DNA of 64,000 bases from assembly GCF_041381155.1 (NCBI RefSeq), contig NC_091142.1:29614955-29678954 (forward strand). Reading direction: 5' to 3'. The notes under the pieces were generated by a model. That model did not search any database. It worked only from the letters and a program-made list of their open reading frames with translations, and was not told where the DNA came from. Position numbers and translations under genes: made by a program. Below are positions 53,801 through 64,000 of this stretch, piece after piece (positions within the stretch are counted from its first letter, which is position 1; each line of letters opens with the position of its first letter). The stretch is from Argopecten irradians (taxonomy: Eukaryota > Mollusca > Bivalvia > Pectinida > Pectinidae).

Positions 53801-56755
53801 AACTCGAACCCTTGACTTTATGAGGCTTCGTCCCTCAGCCTCTTGAAGCTTTACTCTTTGCTTTGGACTCCTAGAACTCCAACTTACCTTAATGTCCTGG
53901 AGCTCCTGCCCTTGACTTCCTAGAGCCTCAACTCTTGGCCTATTAAAAAACACCACCCCTTCTAGCTTTCCCTATTGAAGCCTCACCTTTTGGTCCTTTA
54001 GAGATCTACCCTTTGGCTTGTTGGAATTCTATCCCTTAGCTTGGTGGAGTTCTACTCCTTGGCTTGCTGGAGAACTACCCCTTGGCTTGCTGGAGCTCTA
54101 TTCTTTAGCTTGCTGGAGCTCTACTCCTTGGCTTGCTCGAGAACTACCCCTTGGCTTGCTGGAGCTCTACTCCTTAGCTTGCTGGAGCTCTACTCCTTGG
54201 CTTGCTGGAGCTATACTCCTTAGCTTGCTGGAGCTCTACTCCTTAGCTTGCTGGAGCTCTACTCCTTAGCTTGCTGGAGCTCTACTCCTTAACTTACTGG
54301 AGCTTTACTTCTTAGCTTGCTGGATCCCTCTGTATTCTTGAGCTTAATCATTTCAAAGTTCATAGTTCATTGTTCTTGAGCACCATTCCTCTATATTTAC
54401 ATTCTGAGTGTTTCGTCACTATATGAATCAACCTTAGCTTGCTGGAGCTCTACTCCTTAGCTGGCTGGAGCTCTACTCCTTGGCTTGCTGGAGCTCTACA
54501 CCTAGGCTTGCTGGAGCTCTACTCCTTAGCTTGCTGGAGCTCTACTCCTTAGCTTGCTGGAGCTCTACTCCCTAGCTTGCTGGAGCTCTACTACTAAGCT
54601 TGCTGGAGCGCTACTCCTTAGCTTGCTGGAGCTCTATTCCTTGGCTTGCTGGAGCTCTACACCTTGGCTTGCTGGAGCTCTACTCCTTAGCTTGCTGGAG
54701 CTCTACTCCTTGGCTTGCTGGAGCTCTACTCCTTGGCTTGCTGGAGCTCTACTCCTTAACTTACTGGAGCTTTACTTCTTAGCTTGCTGGATCCCTCTGT
54801 ATTTTTGAGCTTAATCATTTCAAAGTTCATAGTTCATTGTTCTTGAGCACCATCCCTCTATATTTACATTCTGAGTGTTTCGTCTCTATATGAGCTCTAC
54901 TCCTTAGCTTGCTGGAGCTCTACTCCTTAGCTTGCTGGAGCTCTACTCCTTGGCTTGCTGGAGCTCTACACCTAGGCTTGCTGGAGCTCTACTCCTTAGC
55001 TTGCTGGAGCTCTACTCCTTAGCTTGCTGGAGCTCTACTCCCTAGCTTGCTGGAGCTCTACTACTAAGCTTGCTGGAGCGCTACTCCTTAGCTTGCTGGA
55101 GCTCTATTCCTTGGCTTGCTGGAGCTCTACTCCTTGGCTTGCTGGAGCTCTACTCCTTAGCTTGCTGGAGCTCTACTCATTGGCTTACTGGAGCTCTACT
55201 CCTTAGCTTGCTGGAGCTCTACTCCTTAACTTACTGGAGCTTTACTTCTTAGCTTGCTGGATCCCTCTGTATTTTTGAGCTTAATCATTTCAAAGTTCAT
55301 AGTTCATTGTTCTTGAGCACCATCCCTCTATATTTACATTCTGAGTGTTTCGTCTCTATATAAATCAACCAACTGACGAAAACAAACATTTGCCTAAGAA
55401 AACACTATGAATACACTATGAATACAATGATTCTCATGCAATGATCAGCTGATTTCAAACACTACGCCAGTTTCATATCAATAGAAAATAGTCCCCCACA
55501 ATATCTTCCGAGGAGCGCACATGCTTCACGGGATATGTAGATAGCTCTGCTATTCATAGCCGCTATGAAAATTAGAAAAATACATTTAATCCATATATCC
55601 AAAACCTCTGTAACCCCAACTCTAAGAATTTATGTGGTTGAATATGAATATTTAGCTTTTGCTGTTATTATAGTTAATGATAATTGTAATACATGGGTGT
55701 TAAACTTGTCTCCCCTTGTGATCAGTCTATCGTAGGTGTAGCAGGTGGCGCCACTAGAGCAGCCTTGACCCAACACCAAGCCAGACGAAACAATATGGCC
55801 GATGTTTCAGCCAAAGACGGAAGCCAGGTAAGTTTACAGTGCAATTGACCACAACCAAGCCCAAGTTCCATAAACACTCTTTAACTTAAAGAGATTCCAT
55901 AACTTGAAATTCTGCATAGGAAAGCATTACTGTAGCAGAAAATAAAAAAAAAATAAAAACTTTTTGTAATGTTTTCCTATGATAAATTTCAAGTAAAGGA
56001 ATGTTTGTGAAACTTGGCTTAGTTATTCATTTTGAATGTCTTCTATTTTATCAAGAAATTTTCATGCTACAGCTACTGTTGTTCTGTTTTCTTTCAACAG
56101 GAAACGTTAGTAAACCTGGCAGCTTTGTTGTGTAATCTAGCACTCATACCTTTAGTCACCGGTAGACAAACGTAAGTCTGATAGAAGTCGTAAACACTTT
56201 ATTATATCAAAGTTAATTAAATTCAAAGATAATGACTAAAACATCATCATCATATATGTTGTCCATGTATGAATTAAGTAAAAGGTTTTACACATGGCTG
56301 GAAAATAATTGACTGATCAGGTGTAATATAGCCACACCTTGTGCTCGCAAATGCATGTGTACCAATTCAATGTTGGAGTAAACATCATAGCATACACCAT
56401 ACAAAATGCAAAGTCATGTGTAGTTTGATTGACAGCTGGCAATCTGTTAATTGCTGGTAAGAAGAGGGAGGCAAATATTTAGATTATGAAACTAGTCTGA
56501 AACTATACATTTGTTGCTCACACAAACTTTGTAACATTTTCATTAATTTATGTTTATTTTTACCACGCAGACTCATCTGGTTCCTGTATGTAATATTCAC
56601 CTGTCTTCATCTCTATGCAAATTACTCGGCTGTTAAGTGTGTTGTCATGGAAACTATGAACCAATCAAGATTGAATCTCATTGTGAAAGATCTTCTTGAC
56701 TCCTCCCACATTCCAAGTATACAACAGACCAACCAATCAGAGCCTGTGGTATTTA
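47857..56755 (+). CDS. RUSF1: RUSF1 (RUS family, DUF647), 5' part, 8 exons, continues past the right edge
   Basis: Member of the ROOT UV-B SENSITIVE family (human RUSF1, formerly C16orf58), a membrane-associated protein of unclear function. Exons: 47857-47991, 49680-49757, 50693-50807, 51721-51799, 52620-52725, 55726-55827, 56101-56171, 56571-56755, all AG/GT with agreeing phases (871 nt, about 290 aa; human is 468 aa). Matches recalled from human: VFLPQGYPESVSQDYLEYQ, WDTIQAFASSITGTLA, QAVLKGVGVG, GTGMLGRIVF, RLFADILNDLAIFIEILAP, VAGGATRAAL, HQARRNNMADVSAKD, SQETLVNLAALL. The last donor is VVF A|GTAAGT, phase 1. The C-terminal third must lie beyond 64000, after at least 7 kb of satellite-filled intron. 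Exon 2's donor is the seed of a minisatellite. Confidence 0.93.
48791..48806. repeat. Perfect 16-bp palindrome
   Basis: GCAGCCGATCGGCTGC, near a TGACGTCA (48782). It lies in RUSF1 intron 1. Role unknown. Confidence 0.6.
49732..50350. repeat. 48-bp minisatellite spanning the RUSF1 exon 2 splice donor
   Basis: About 13 units of 48 bp. Each holds the last 24 nt of exon 2, GTATCAGATATGGGACAC plus AATTCAG, and its donor GTAATA, followed by ACACACTATAAAATAG. From AAAATAG| to CAG|GTAATA is 27 nt, read in the exon's phase 0 as LYQIWDTIQ, so each unit is formally an in-frame mini-exon. Reading through a donor gives a TAG within seven codons. Late units carry GGTAACAATT in place of GGGACACAATT. Confidence 0.92.
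50370..50600. repeat. 116-bp tandem duplication
   Basis: CAAAGGGTCAAAACCGATAT starts at about 50369 and again at 50485, each followed by GTACAGATATAGGGGATAC and CTCATATATCTAATGATTAG. RUSF1 intron 2. Confidence 0.85.
51405..51550. mobile_element. Palindromic end of a CRE-containing element
   Basis: ATTGATGTCACTATTTTTTA at the left is the inverse of the sequence ending at 51550; arms are about 60 bp. To the left, ATGACGTCACAATAGAGAC (about 51279) and CTGATTGGCC (about 51201) recall the 24814 element. RUSF1 intron 3. Confidence 0.6.
52985..53883. repeat. 75-bp minisatellite in RUSF1 intron 5
   Basis: Twelve units with GCTTCGTCCCTCAGCCTCTC, GAAGCTTTACTCTTTGC and CTCCTAGAACTCGAACCC. One unit (53752-53765) has its GCTTCGTCCCTCAG block inverted. 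Each normal unit has a pyrimidine-rich CGTCCCTCAG that resembles a splice acceptor. Confidence 0.9.
54018..55370. repeat. 23-bp minisatellite with 470-bp higher-order repeat in RUSF1 intron 5
   Basis: The basic unit is CTTGCTGGAGCTCTACTCC plus TTAG (23 bp). A unique spacer starting GGATCCCTCTGTATT and containing CTTAATCATTTCAAAGTTC occurs three times (about 54322, 54789, 55259). From 54430 the pattern of variant units repeats with a 470-bp period (CTACACCTAGG at 54496 and 54966). The many frames open here are repeat artefacts. Confidence 0.9.
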
Positions 56756-57000
56756 GTAAGTTATGATGATGTGTTTTTGTTGTGTAACATCTGTGTGATA
56801 GGCACCCTATTATTCAAGCAATCGACAGATTACCAGCTGTCAATCATACTGCATGTGATGTTGTATTTGATATTGTGTATGCTATGACATTATTACAACA
56901 TTGAACGGGAACTGTGAACACATGTGTTTGCGAGTATGAGGCTTGGCTACCATGATAGTGCCTGGCAATTGCTCAATGCCATAAAAACCATGAAGTATAG
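56290..57000. repeat. Dispersed repeat, direct and inverted parts
   Basis: Forward part about 56300-56450 shares motifs with 33480-33690. An inverted part at about 56900-56985 includes GTTTGCGAGTATGAGGC. RUSF1 exon 8 lies between them, so the two parts flank an exon. Confidence 0.5.
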
Positions 57001-57040
57001 CTGTCCTACTTTCAGTATCACATTTATATTGTTATAATAT

Positions 57041-59310
57041 CGACATAACTACCCTGTTATCAGTGTCATGTTAAACAACATCCACATAACTACCCTGTTA
57101 TCAGTGTCATGTTAAACAACATCCACATAACTACACTATTGTGTGTGTCATGTTAAACAACATCCACATAACTACACTATTGTGTGTGTCATGTTAAACA
57201 ACATCCACATAACTACCCTGTTATCAGTGTCATGTTAAACAACATCCACATAACTACCCTGTTATCAGTGTCATGTTAAACAACATCCACATAACTACCC
57301 TGTTATCAGTGTCATGTTAAACAACATCCACATAACTACCCTGTTATCAGTGTCATGTTAAACAACATCCACATAACTACACTATCGTGTGTGTCATGTT
57401 AAACAACATCCACATAACTACCCTGTTATCAGTGTCATGTTAAACAACATCCACATAACTACACTATCGTGTGTGTCATGTTAAACAACATCCACATAAC
57501 TACCCTGTTATCAGTGTCATGTTAAACAACATCCGCATAACTACACTATTGTGTGTGTCATGTTAAACAACATCCACATAACTACACTATTGTGTGTGTC
57601 ATGTTAAACAACATCCACATAACTACCCTGTTATCAGTGTCATGTTAAACAACATCCACATAACTACCCTGTTATCAGTGTCATGTTAAACAACATCCAC
57701 ATAACTACACTATTGTGTGTGTCATGTTAAACAACATCCACATAACTACCCTGTTATCAGTGTCATGTTAAACAACATCCACATAACTACCCTGTTATCA
57801 GTGTCATGTTAAACAACATCCACATAACTACACTATTACGTGTGTTATGTTAAACAACATCCACATAACTACACTATTGTGTGTGTCATGTTAAACAACA
57901 TCCACATAACTACACTATTGTGTGTGTCATGTTAAACAACATCCACATAACTACCCTGTTATCAGTGTCATGTTAAACAACATCCACATAACTACACTAT
58001 TGTGTGTGTCATGTTAAACAACATCCACATAACTACCCTGTTATCAGTGTCATGTTAAACAACATCCACATAACTACCCTGTTATCAGTGTCATGTTAAA
58101 CAACATCCACATAACTACCCTGTTATCAGTGTCATGTTAAACAACATCCACATAACTACCCTGTTATCAGTGTCATGTTAAACAACATCCACTTAACTAC
58201 CCTGTTATCAGTGTCATGTTAAACAACATCCACATAACTACCCTGTTATCAGTGTCATGTTAAACAACATCCACATAACTACCCTGTTATCAGTGTCATG
58301 TTAAACAACATCCACATAACTACCCTGTTATCAGTGTCATGTTAAACAACATCCACATAACTACACTATTGTGTGTGTCATGTTAAACAACATCCACATA
58401 AACTACACTGTTATCAGTGTCATGTTAAACAACATCCACATAACTAACTGTTATCCCTGTTTATCAGTGTCATGTTAAACAACATCCACATAACTACACT
58501 ATTGTGTGTGTTCATGTTAAACAACATCCACATAACTACCCTGTTATCAGTGTCATGTTAAACAACATCCACATAACTACCCTGTTATCAGTGTCATGTT
58601 AAACAACATCCACATAACTACCCTGTTATCAGTGTCATGTTAAACAACATCCACATAACTACCCTGTTATCAGTGTCATGTTAAACAACATCCACATAAC
58701 TACCCTGTTATCAGTGTCATGTTAAACAACATCCACATAACTACCCTGTTATCAGTGTCATGTTAAACAACATCCACATAACTACCCTGTTATCAGTGTC
58801 ATGTTTAAACAACATCCACATAACTACACTGTTGTCAGTGTCATGTTAAACAACATCCACATAACTACACTGTTATCAGTTTCATGTTAAACAACATCCA
58901 CATAACTACTACCCTGTTATCAGTGTGTCATGTTAAATAAACATCCACATAACTACCCTGTTATCAGTGTCATGTTAAACAACATCCCACATAACTACCC
59001 TGTTATCAGTGTCATGTTAAACAACATCCACATAACAACCCTGTTATCAGTGTCATGTTAAACAACATCCACATAACTACCCTGTTGTCAGTGTCATGTT
59101 AAACAACATCCACATAACTACCTGTTATCAGTGTCATGTTAAACAACATCCACATATCAACCCTGTTATCAGTGTCATGTTGATAAACAACATCCACATA
59201 ACTACCCTGTTATCAGTGTCATGTTAAACAACATCCACATAACTACACTGTTGTGTCAGTGTCATGTTAAACAACATCCACATAACTACACTATCGTGTG
59301 GGTTATGTTT
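57041..59310. repeat. 41-bp satellite array, about 55 units of two types
   Basis: The shared part is CATGTTAAACAACATCCACA plus TAACTAC. The remainder is either CCTGTTATCAGTGT (type A) or ACTATTGTGTGTGT (type B). Types are intermixed at first and type A dominates later. Units after about 58390 have many small insertions and deletions. It lies in the RUSF1 intron after exon 8. Confidence 0.93.
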
Positions 59311-59324
59311 AATTCTTTTTGGTT

Positions 59325-59410
59325 TGATTAGTTTAACGTCCTAATTAACAGCCAGGGTCATTTAAGGACGTGTCAGGTTTGTTAGTGGAGGAAAGCCGGA
59401 GTACCCGGAG
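59325..59410 (-). mobile_element. SINE fragment between two satellite arrays
   Basis: The minus strand reads TCTCCGGGTACTCCGGCTTT and CTCCACTAACAAACCTG, then CACGTCCTT and ACGTTAAACTAATC, the 3' part of the SINE family at 19981. The 25-bp array starts within about 25 bp of its truncated side. Confidence 0.8.
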
Positions 59411-59431
59411 AACAAAACTTATTTTGTAATA

Positions 59432-62400
59432 AGGTAAGATTGTAAAATTATGTAATGGTAAGATTGTAATTAATTAGGTAATAGGTAAGATTGAAAAATT
59501 ATGTTATAGGTAAGATTGTTAAAATTATGTATATAGGTAAGATTGTAAAAATTATGTAATAGGTAAGATTGTAAAATTATGTAATAGGTAAGATTGTAAA
59601 ATTATGTAATAGGTAAGATTGTAAACCTATTAGGTAATAGTTAAGATTGTAAAATTATGTAATAGGTAAGATTGTAAAATTATGTTATAGGTAAGATTGT
59701 AAAATTATGTAATAGTAAGATTGTAAAATTATGTTAATAGGTAAGATTGTAAAATTTAAAATTATGTTATAGGTAAGATTGTAAAAAATTTATGTAATAG
59801 GTAAGATTGTAAAATTATGTAGTTTTAGGTAAGATTGTAAAATTATGTAATAGGTAAGATTGTTTAAATTATGTAATAGGTAAGATTGTAAAATTATGTA
59901 ATAGGTAAGATTGTAAAATTATGTTATAGGTAAGATTGTAAAATTATGTAATAGGTAAGAATTGTTAAATTATGTAATAGGTAAGATTGTAAAATTATGT
60001 AATAGGTAAGATTGTAAAATTATGTAATTGTAAATTATGTAGGTAAGATTGTAAAATTATGTAATAGGTAAGATTGTAAAATTATGTAATAGGTAAGATT
60101 GTAAAATTATGTAATAGGTAAGATTGTAAAATTATGTAATAGGTAAGATTGTAAAATTATGTAATAGGTAAGATTGTAAAATTATGTAATAGGTAAGATT
60201 GTAAAATTATGTAATAGGTAAGATTGTTAAATTATGTAATAGGTAAGATTGTTAAAATTATGTAATAGGTAAGATTGTAAAATTATGTAATAGGTAAGAT
60301 TGTTAAATTATGTAATATAAGATTGTAAAATTATGTAATAGGTAAGATTGTTAAAATTATGTAATAGGTAAGATTGTAAAATTATGTAATAGGTAAGATT
60401 GTAAAATTATGTAATAGGTAAGATTGTTAAAATTATGTAATAGGTAAGATTGTTAGGTAAGATTGTAAAATTATGTAATAGGTAAGATTTGTAAAAATTA
60501 TGTAATAGGTAAGATTGTTAAATTATGTAATAGGTAAGATTGTTAAATTATGTAATAGGTAAGATTGTAAAATTATGTAATAGGTAAGATTGTAAAATTA
60601 TGTTATAGGTAAGATTGTAAAATTATGTAATAGGTAAGATTGTAAAATTATGTAATAGGTAAGATTGTAAAATTATAGGTAATAGGTAAGATTGTAAAAT
60701 TATGTAATAGGTAAGATTGTAAAATTATGTAATAGGTAAGATTGTAAAATTATGTAATAGGTAAGATTGTTAAAATTATGTAATAGGTAAGATTGTAAAA
60801 TTATGTAATAGGTAAGATTGTAAAATTATGTAATAGGTAAGATTGTAAAATTATGTAATAGGTAAGATTGTAAATTATGTAATAGGTAAGATTGTAAAAT
60901 TATGTAATAGGTAAGATTGTAAAATTATGTAATAGGTAAGATTGTAAAATTATGTAATAGGTAAGATTGTTAAAATTATGTAATAGGTAAGATTGTAAAA
61001 TTATGTAATAGGTAAGATTGTAAAATTATGTAATAGGTAAGATTGTAAAATTATGTAATAGGTAAGATTGTAAAATTATGTAATATAGGTAAAAGATTAG
61101 GTAAGATTGTAAAATTATGTAATAGGTAAGATTGTAAAATTATGTAATAGGTAAGATTGTAAATTATGTAATAGGTAAGATTGTAAAATTATGTAATAGG
61201 TAAGATTGTAAAATTATGTAATAGGTAAGATTGTAAAATTATGTAATAGGTAAGATTGTAAAATTATGTAATAGGTAAGATTGTTAAATTATGTAATAGG
61301 TAAGATTGTAAAATTATGTAATAGGTAAGATTGTAAAATTATGTAATAGGTAAGATTGTAAAATTATGTAATAGGTAAGATTGTTAAATTATGTAATAGG
61401 TAAGATTGTAAAATTATGTAATAGGTAAGATTGTAAAATTATGTTATAGGTAAGATTGTAAAATTATGTAATAGGTAAGATTGTAAAATTATGTAATAGG
61501 TAAGATTGTAAAATTATGTAATAGGTAAGATTGTAAAATTATGTAATAGGTAAGATTGTAAAATTATGTAATAGGTAAGATTGTTAAATTATGTAATAGG
61601 TAAGATTGTAAAACTATGTAATAGGTAAGATTGTAAAATTATGTTATAGGTAAGATTGTAAAATTATGTAATAGGTAAGATTGTAAAATTATGTAATAGG
61701 TAAGATTGTAAAATTATGTAATAGGTAAGATTGTAAAATTATGTAATAGGTAAGATTGTAAATTATGTAATAGGTAAGATTGTAAAATTATGTTATAGGT
61801 AAGATTGTAAAATTATGTAATAGGTAAGATTGTAAAATTATGTAATAGGTAAGATTGTAAAATTATGTAATAGGTAAGATTGTAAAATTATGTAATAGGT
61901 AAGATTGTAAAAATTATGTAATAGGTAAGATTGTTAAATTATGTAATAGGTAAGATTGTAAAATTATGTAATAGGTAAGATTGTAAAATTATGTAATAGG
62001 TAAGATTGTAAAATTATGTAATAGGTAAGATTGTAAAATTATGTAATAGGTAAGATTGTAAAATATGTAATAGGTAAGATTGTAAAATTATGTAATAGGT
62101 AAGATTGTAAAATTATGTAATAGGTAAGATTGTAAAATTATGTAATAGGTAAGATTGTTAAAATTATGTAATAGGTAAGATTGTAAAATATGTTATAGGT
62201 AAGATTGTTAAATTATGTAATAGGTAAGATTGTAAAATTATGTAATAGGTAAGATTGTAAAATTATGTAATAGGTAAGATTGTAAAATTATGTAATAGGT
62301 AAGATTGTAAAATTATGTAATAGGTAAGATTGTTAAATTATGTAATAGGTAAGATTGTAAAATTATGTAATAGGTAAGATTGTAAAATTATGTAATAGGT

Positions 62401-64000
62401 AAGATTGTTAAAATTATGTAATAGGTAAGATTGTAAAATTATGTAATAGGTAAGATTGTAAAATTATGTTATAGGTAAGATTGTAAAATTATGTAATAGG
62501 TAAGATTGTAAAATTATGTAATAGGTAAGATTGTTAAATTATGTTATAGGTAAGATTGTTAAATTATGTAATAGGTAAGATTGTAAAATTATGTAATAGG
62601 TAAGATTGTAAAATTATGTAATAGGTAAGATTGTAAAATTATGTAATAGGTAAGATTGTAAAATTATGTAATAGGTAAGATTGTAAAATTATGTAATAGG
62701 TAAGATTGTAAAATTATGTTATAGGTAAGATTGTAAAATTATGTTATAGGTAAGATTGTAAAATTATGTTATAGGTAAGATTGTAAAATTATGTAATAGG
62801 TAAGATTGTTAAAATTATGTAATAGGTAAGATTGTAAAATTATGTAATAGGTAAGATTGTAAAATTATGTAATAGGTAAGATTGTAAAATTATGTTATAG
62901 GTAAGATTGTAAAATTATGTAATAGGTAAGATTGTTAAATTATGTTATAGGTAAGATTGTAAAATTATGTAATAGGTAAGATTGTAAAATTATGTAATAG
63001 GTAAGATTGTAAAATTATGTTATAGGTAAGATTGTAAAATTATGTTATAGGTAAGATTGTAAAATTATGTTATAGGTAAGATTGTAAATTATGTAATAGG
63101 TAAGATTGTAAATTATGTAATAGGTAAGATTGTAAATTATGTAATAGGTAAGATTGTAAAATTATGTAATAGGTAAGATTGTAAAATTATGTAATAGGTA
63201 AGATTGTTAAAATTATGTAATAGGTAAGATTGTAAAATTATGTAATAGGTAAGATTGTAAAATTATGTAATAGGTAAGATTGTTAAATTATGTATAGGTA
63301 AGATTGTAAAATTATGTAATAGGTAAGATTGTAAAATTATGTAATAGGTAAGATTGTAAAATTATGTATAGGTAAGATTGTAAAATTGTAATAGGTAAGA
63401 TTGTAAAATTATGTAATAGGTAAGATTGTTAAATTATGTAATAGGTAAGATTGTAAAATTATGTAATAGGTAAGATTGTAAAATTATGTTATAGGTAAGA
63501 TTGTAAAATTATGTAATAGGTAAGATTGTAAAATTATGTAATAGGTAAGATTGTAAAATTATGTAATAGGTAAGATTGTAAAATTATGTAATAGGTAAGA
63601 TTGTAAAATTATGTAATAGGTAAGATTGTAAAATTATGTAATAGGTAAGATTGTTAAAATTATGTTATAGGTAAGATTGTAAAATTCTGTAATAGGTAAG
63701 ATTGTTAAATTATGTAATAGGTAAGATTGTTAAATTATGTAATAGGTAAGATTGTAAAATTATGTAATAGGTAAGATTGTAAAACTATGTAATAGGTAAG
63801 ATTGTAAAATTATGTAATAGGTAAGATTGTAAAATTATGTAATAGGTAAGATTGTAAAATTATGTAATAGGTAAGATTGTAAAATTATGTAATAGGTAAG
63901 ATTGTAAAATTATGTTAATAGGTAAGATTGTAAAATTATGTAATAGGTAAGATTGTAAAATTATGTAATAGGTAAGATTGTAAAATTATGTAATAGGTAA
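59432..64000. repeat. 25-bp satellite array, about 180 units, runs off the window
   Basis: The unit is TAGGTAAGATTG followed by TAAAATTATGTAA. Variants are TTAAATT, ATGTTATAG and single-base length changes, which are denser before about 59850. On the plus strand, the sense of RUSF1, every unit contains TAG|GTAAGA, a close match to the 5' splice-site consensus. The true array length cannot be judged from this window. Confidence 0.95.

Noticed and set aside
54018-55252. Open frames of Leu/Ser/Cys/Trp repeats (LLELYSLACWSS)
   Set aside because: Products of the 23-bp array, open in more than one frame, inside a RUSF1 intron.

Overview
The window looks like nuclear DNA of a bivalve mollusc or a close lophotrochozoan. 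It is AT-rich, its genes carry many short exons, it holds tRNA-derived SINEs and foldback MITEs of the kind common in bivalves, and its proteins align with animal orthologues I know from memory. No bacterial, organellar or viral genes were seen.

Five protein-coding genes can be assembled exon by exon. (1) GCN1, minus strand, 5' part only: eleven exons from 8872 down to 67, continuing past the left edge. (2) RPS6KB1 (p70 S6 kinase), plus strand, complete: 16 coding exons from 11837 to 31088, 490 aa; its key phosphosites fall on the same residue numbers as in human p70. (3) RNF185-like membrane RING E3 ligase, minus strand, complete: five exons from 41819 to 38392, 181 aa. (4) CCDC152-like coiled-coil protein, minus strand, 264 aa in one exon (47053 to 46259). 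(5) RUSF1 (RUS/DUF647 family), plus strand, 5' part: eight exons from 47857 to 56755, with the 3' exons beyond the right edge. GCN1 and RPS6KB1 are head to head about 3 kb apart. RPS6KB1 and RNF185 converge. CCDC152 and RUSF1 are head to head about 0.8 kb apart.

The most unusual feature is the tandem DNA. Four minisatellites in three genes do not just lie in introns: they start from and include an exon-intron junction, so each repeat unit carries a copy of the exon end plus its splice site. These are the GCN1 exon 8 donor (55-bp unit, 11 copies), the RPS6KB1 exon 8 donor (80-bp unit, 28 copies of the kinase T-loop), the RPS6KB1 exon 14 acceptor (54-bp unit, about 19 copies) and the RUSF1 exon 2 donor (48-bp unit, about 13 copies). 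In the RPS6KB1 exon 8 and RUSF1 arrays the segment between the unit's internal AG and its GT is in frame and phase-compatible (60 nt and 27 nt), so each unit is formally a cassette exon. A separate 1.3-kb duplication repeats the RPS6KB1 exon 14 donor. The last 4.6 kb, in a RUSF1 intron, is about 180 copies of a 25-bp unit, each containing the 5' splice-site match AG|GTAAG in the sense of the gene.

The rest is mobile-element debris: a deleted Tigger/pogo-like element with a remnant of the transposase N-terminus, long-TIR foldback elements with visible target-site duplications, nested MITEs, a large element with 156-bp internal repeats that split a SINE, and a SINE that inserted into the T-loop array and was then amplified with it. 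All gene names rest on protein similarity recalled from memory; no search was run.
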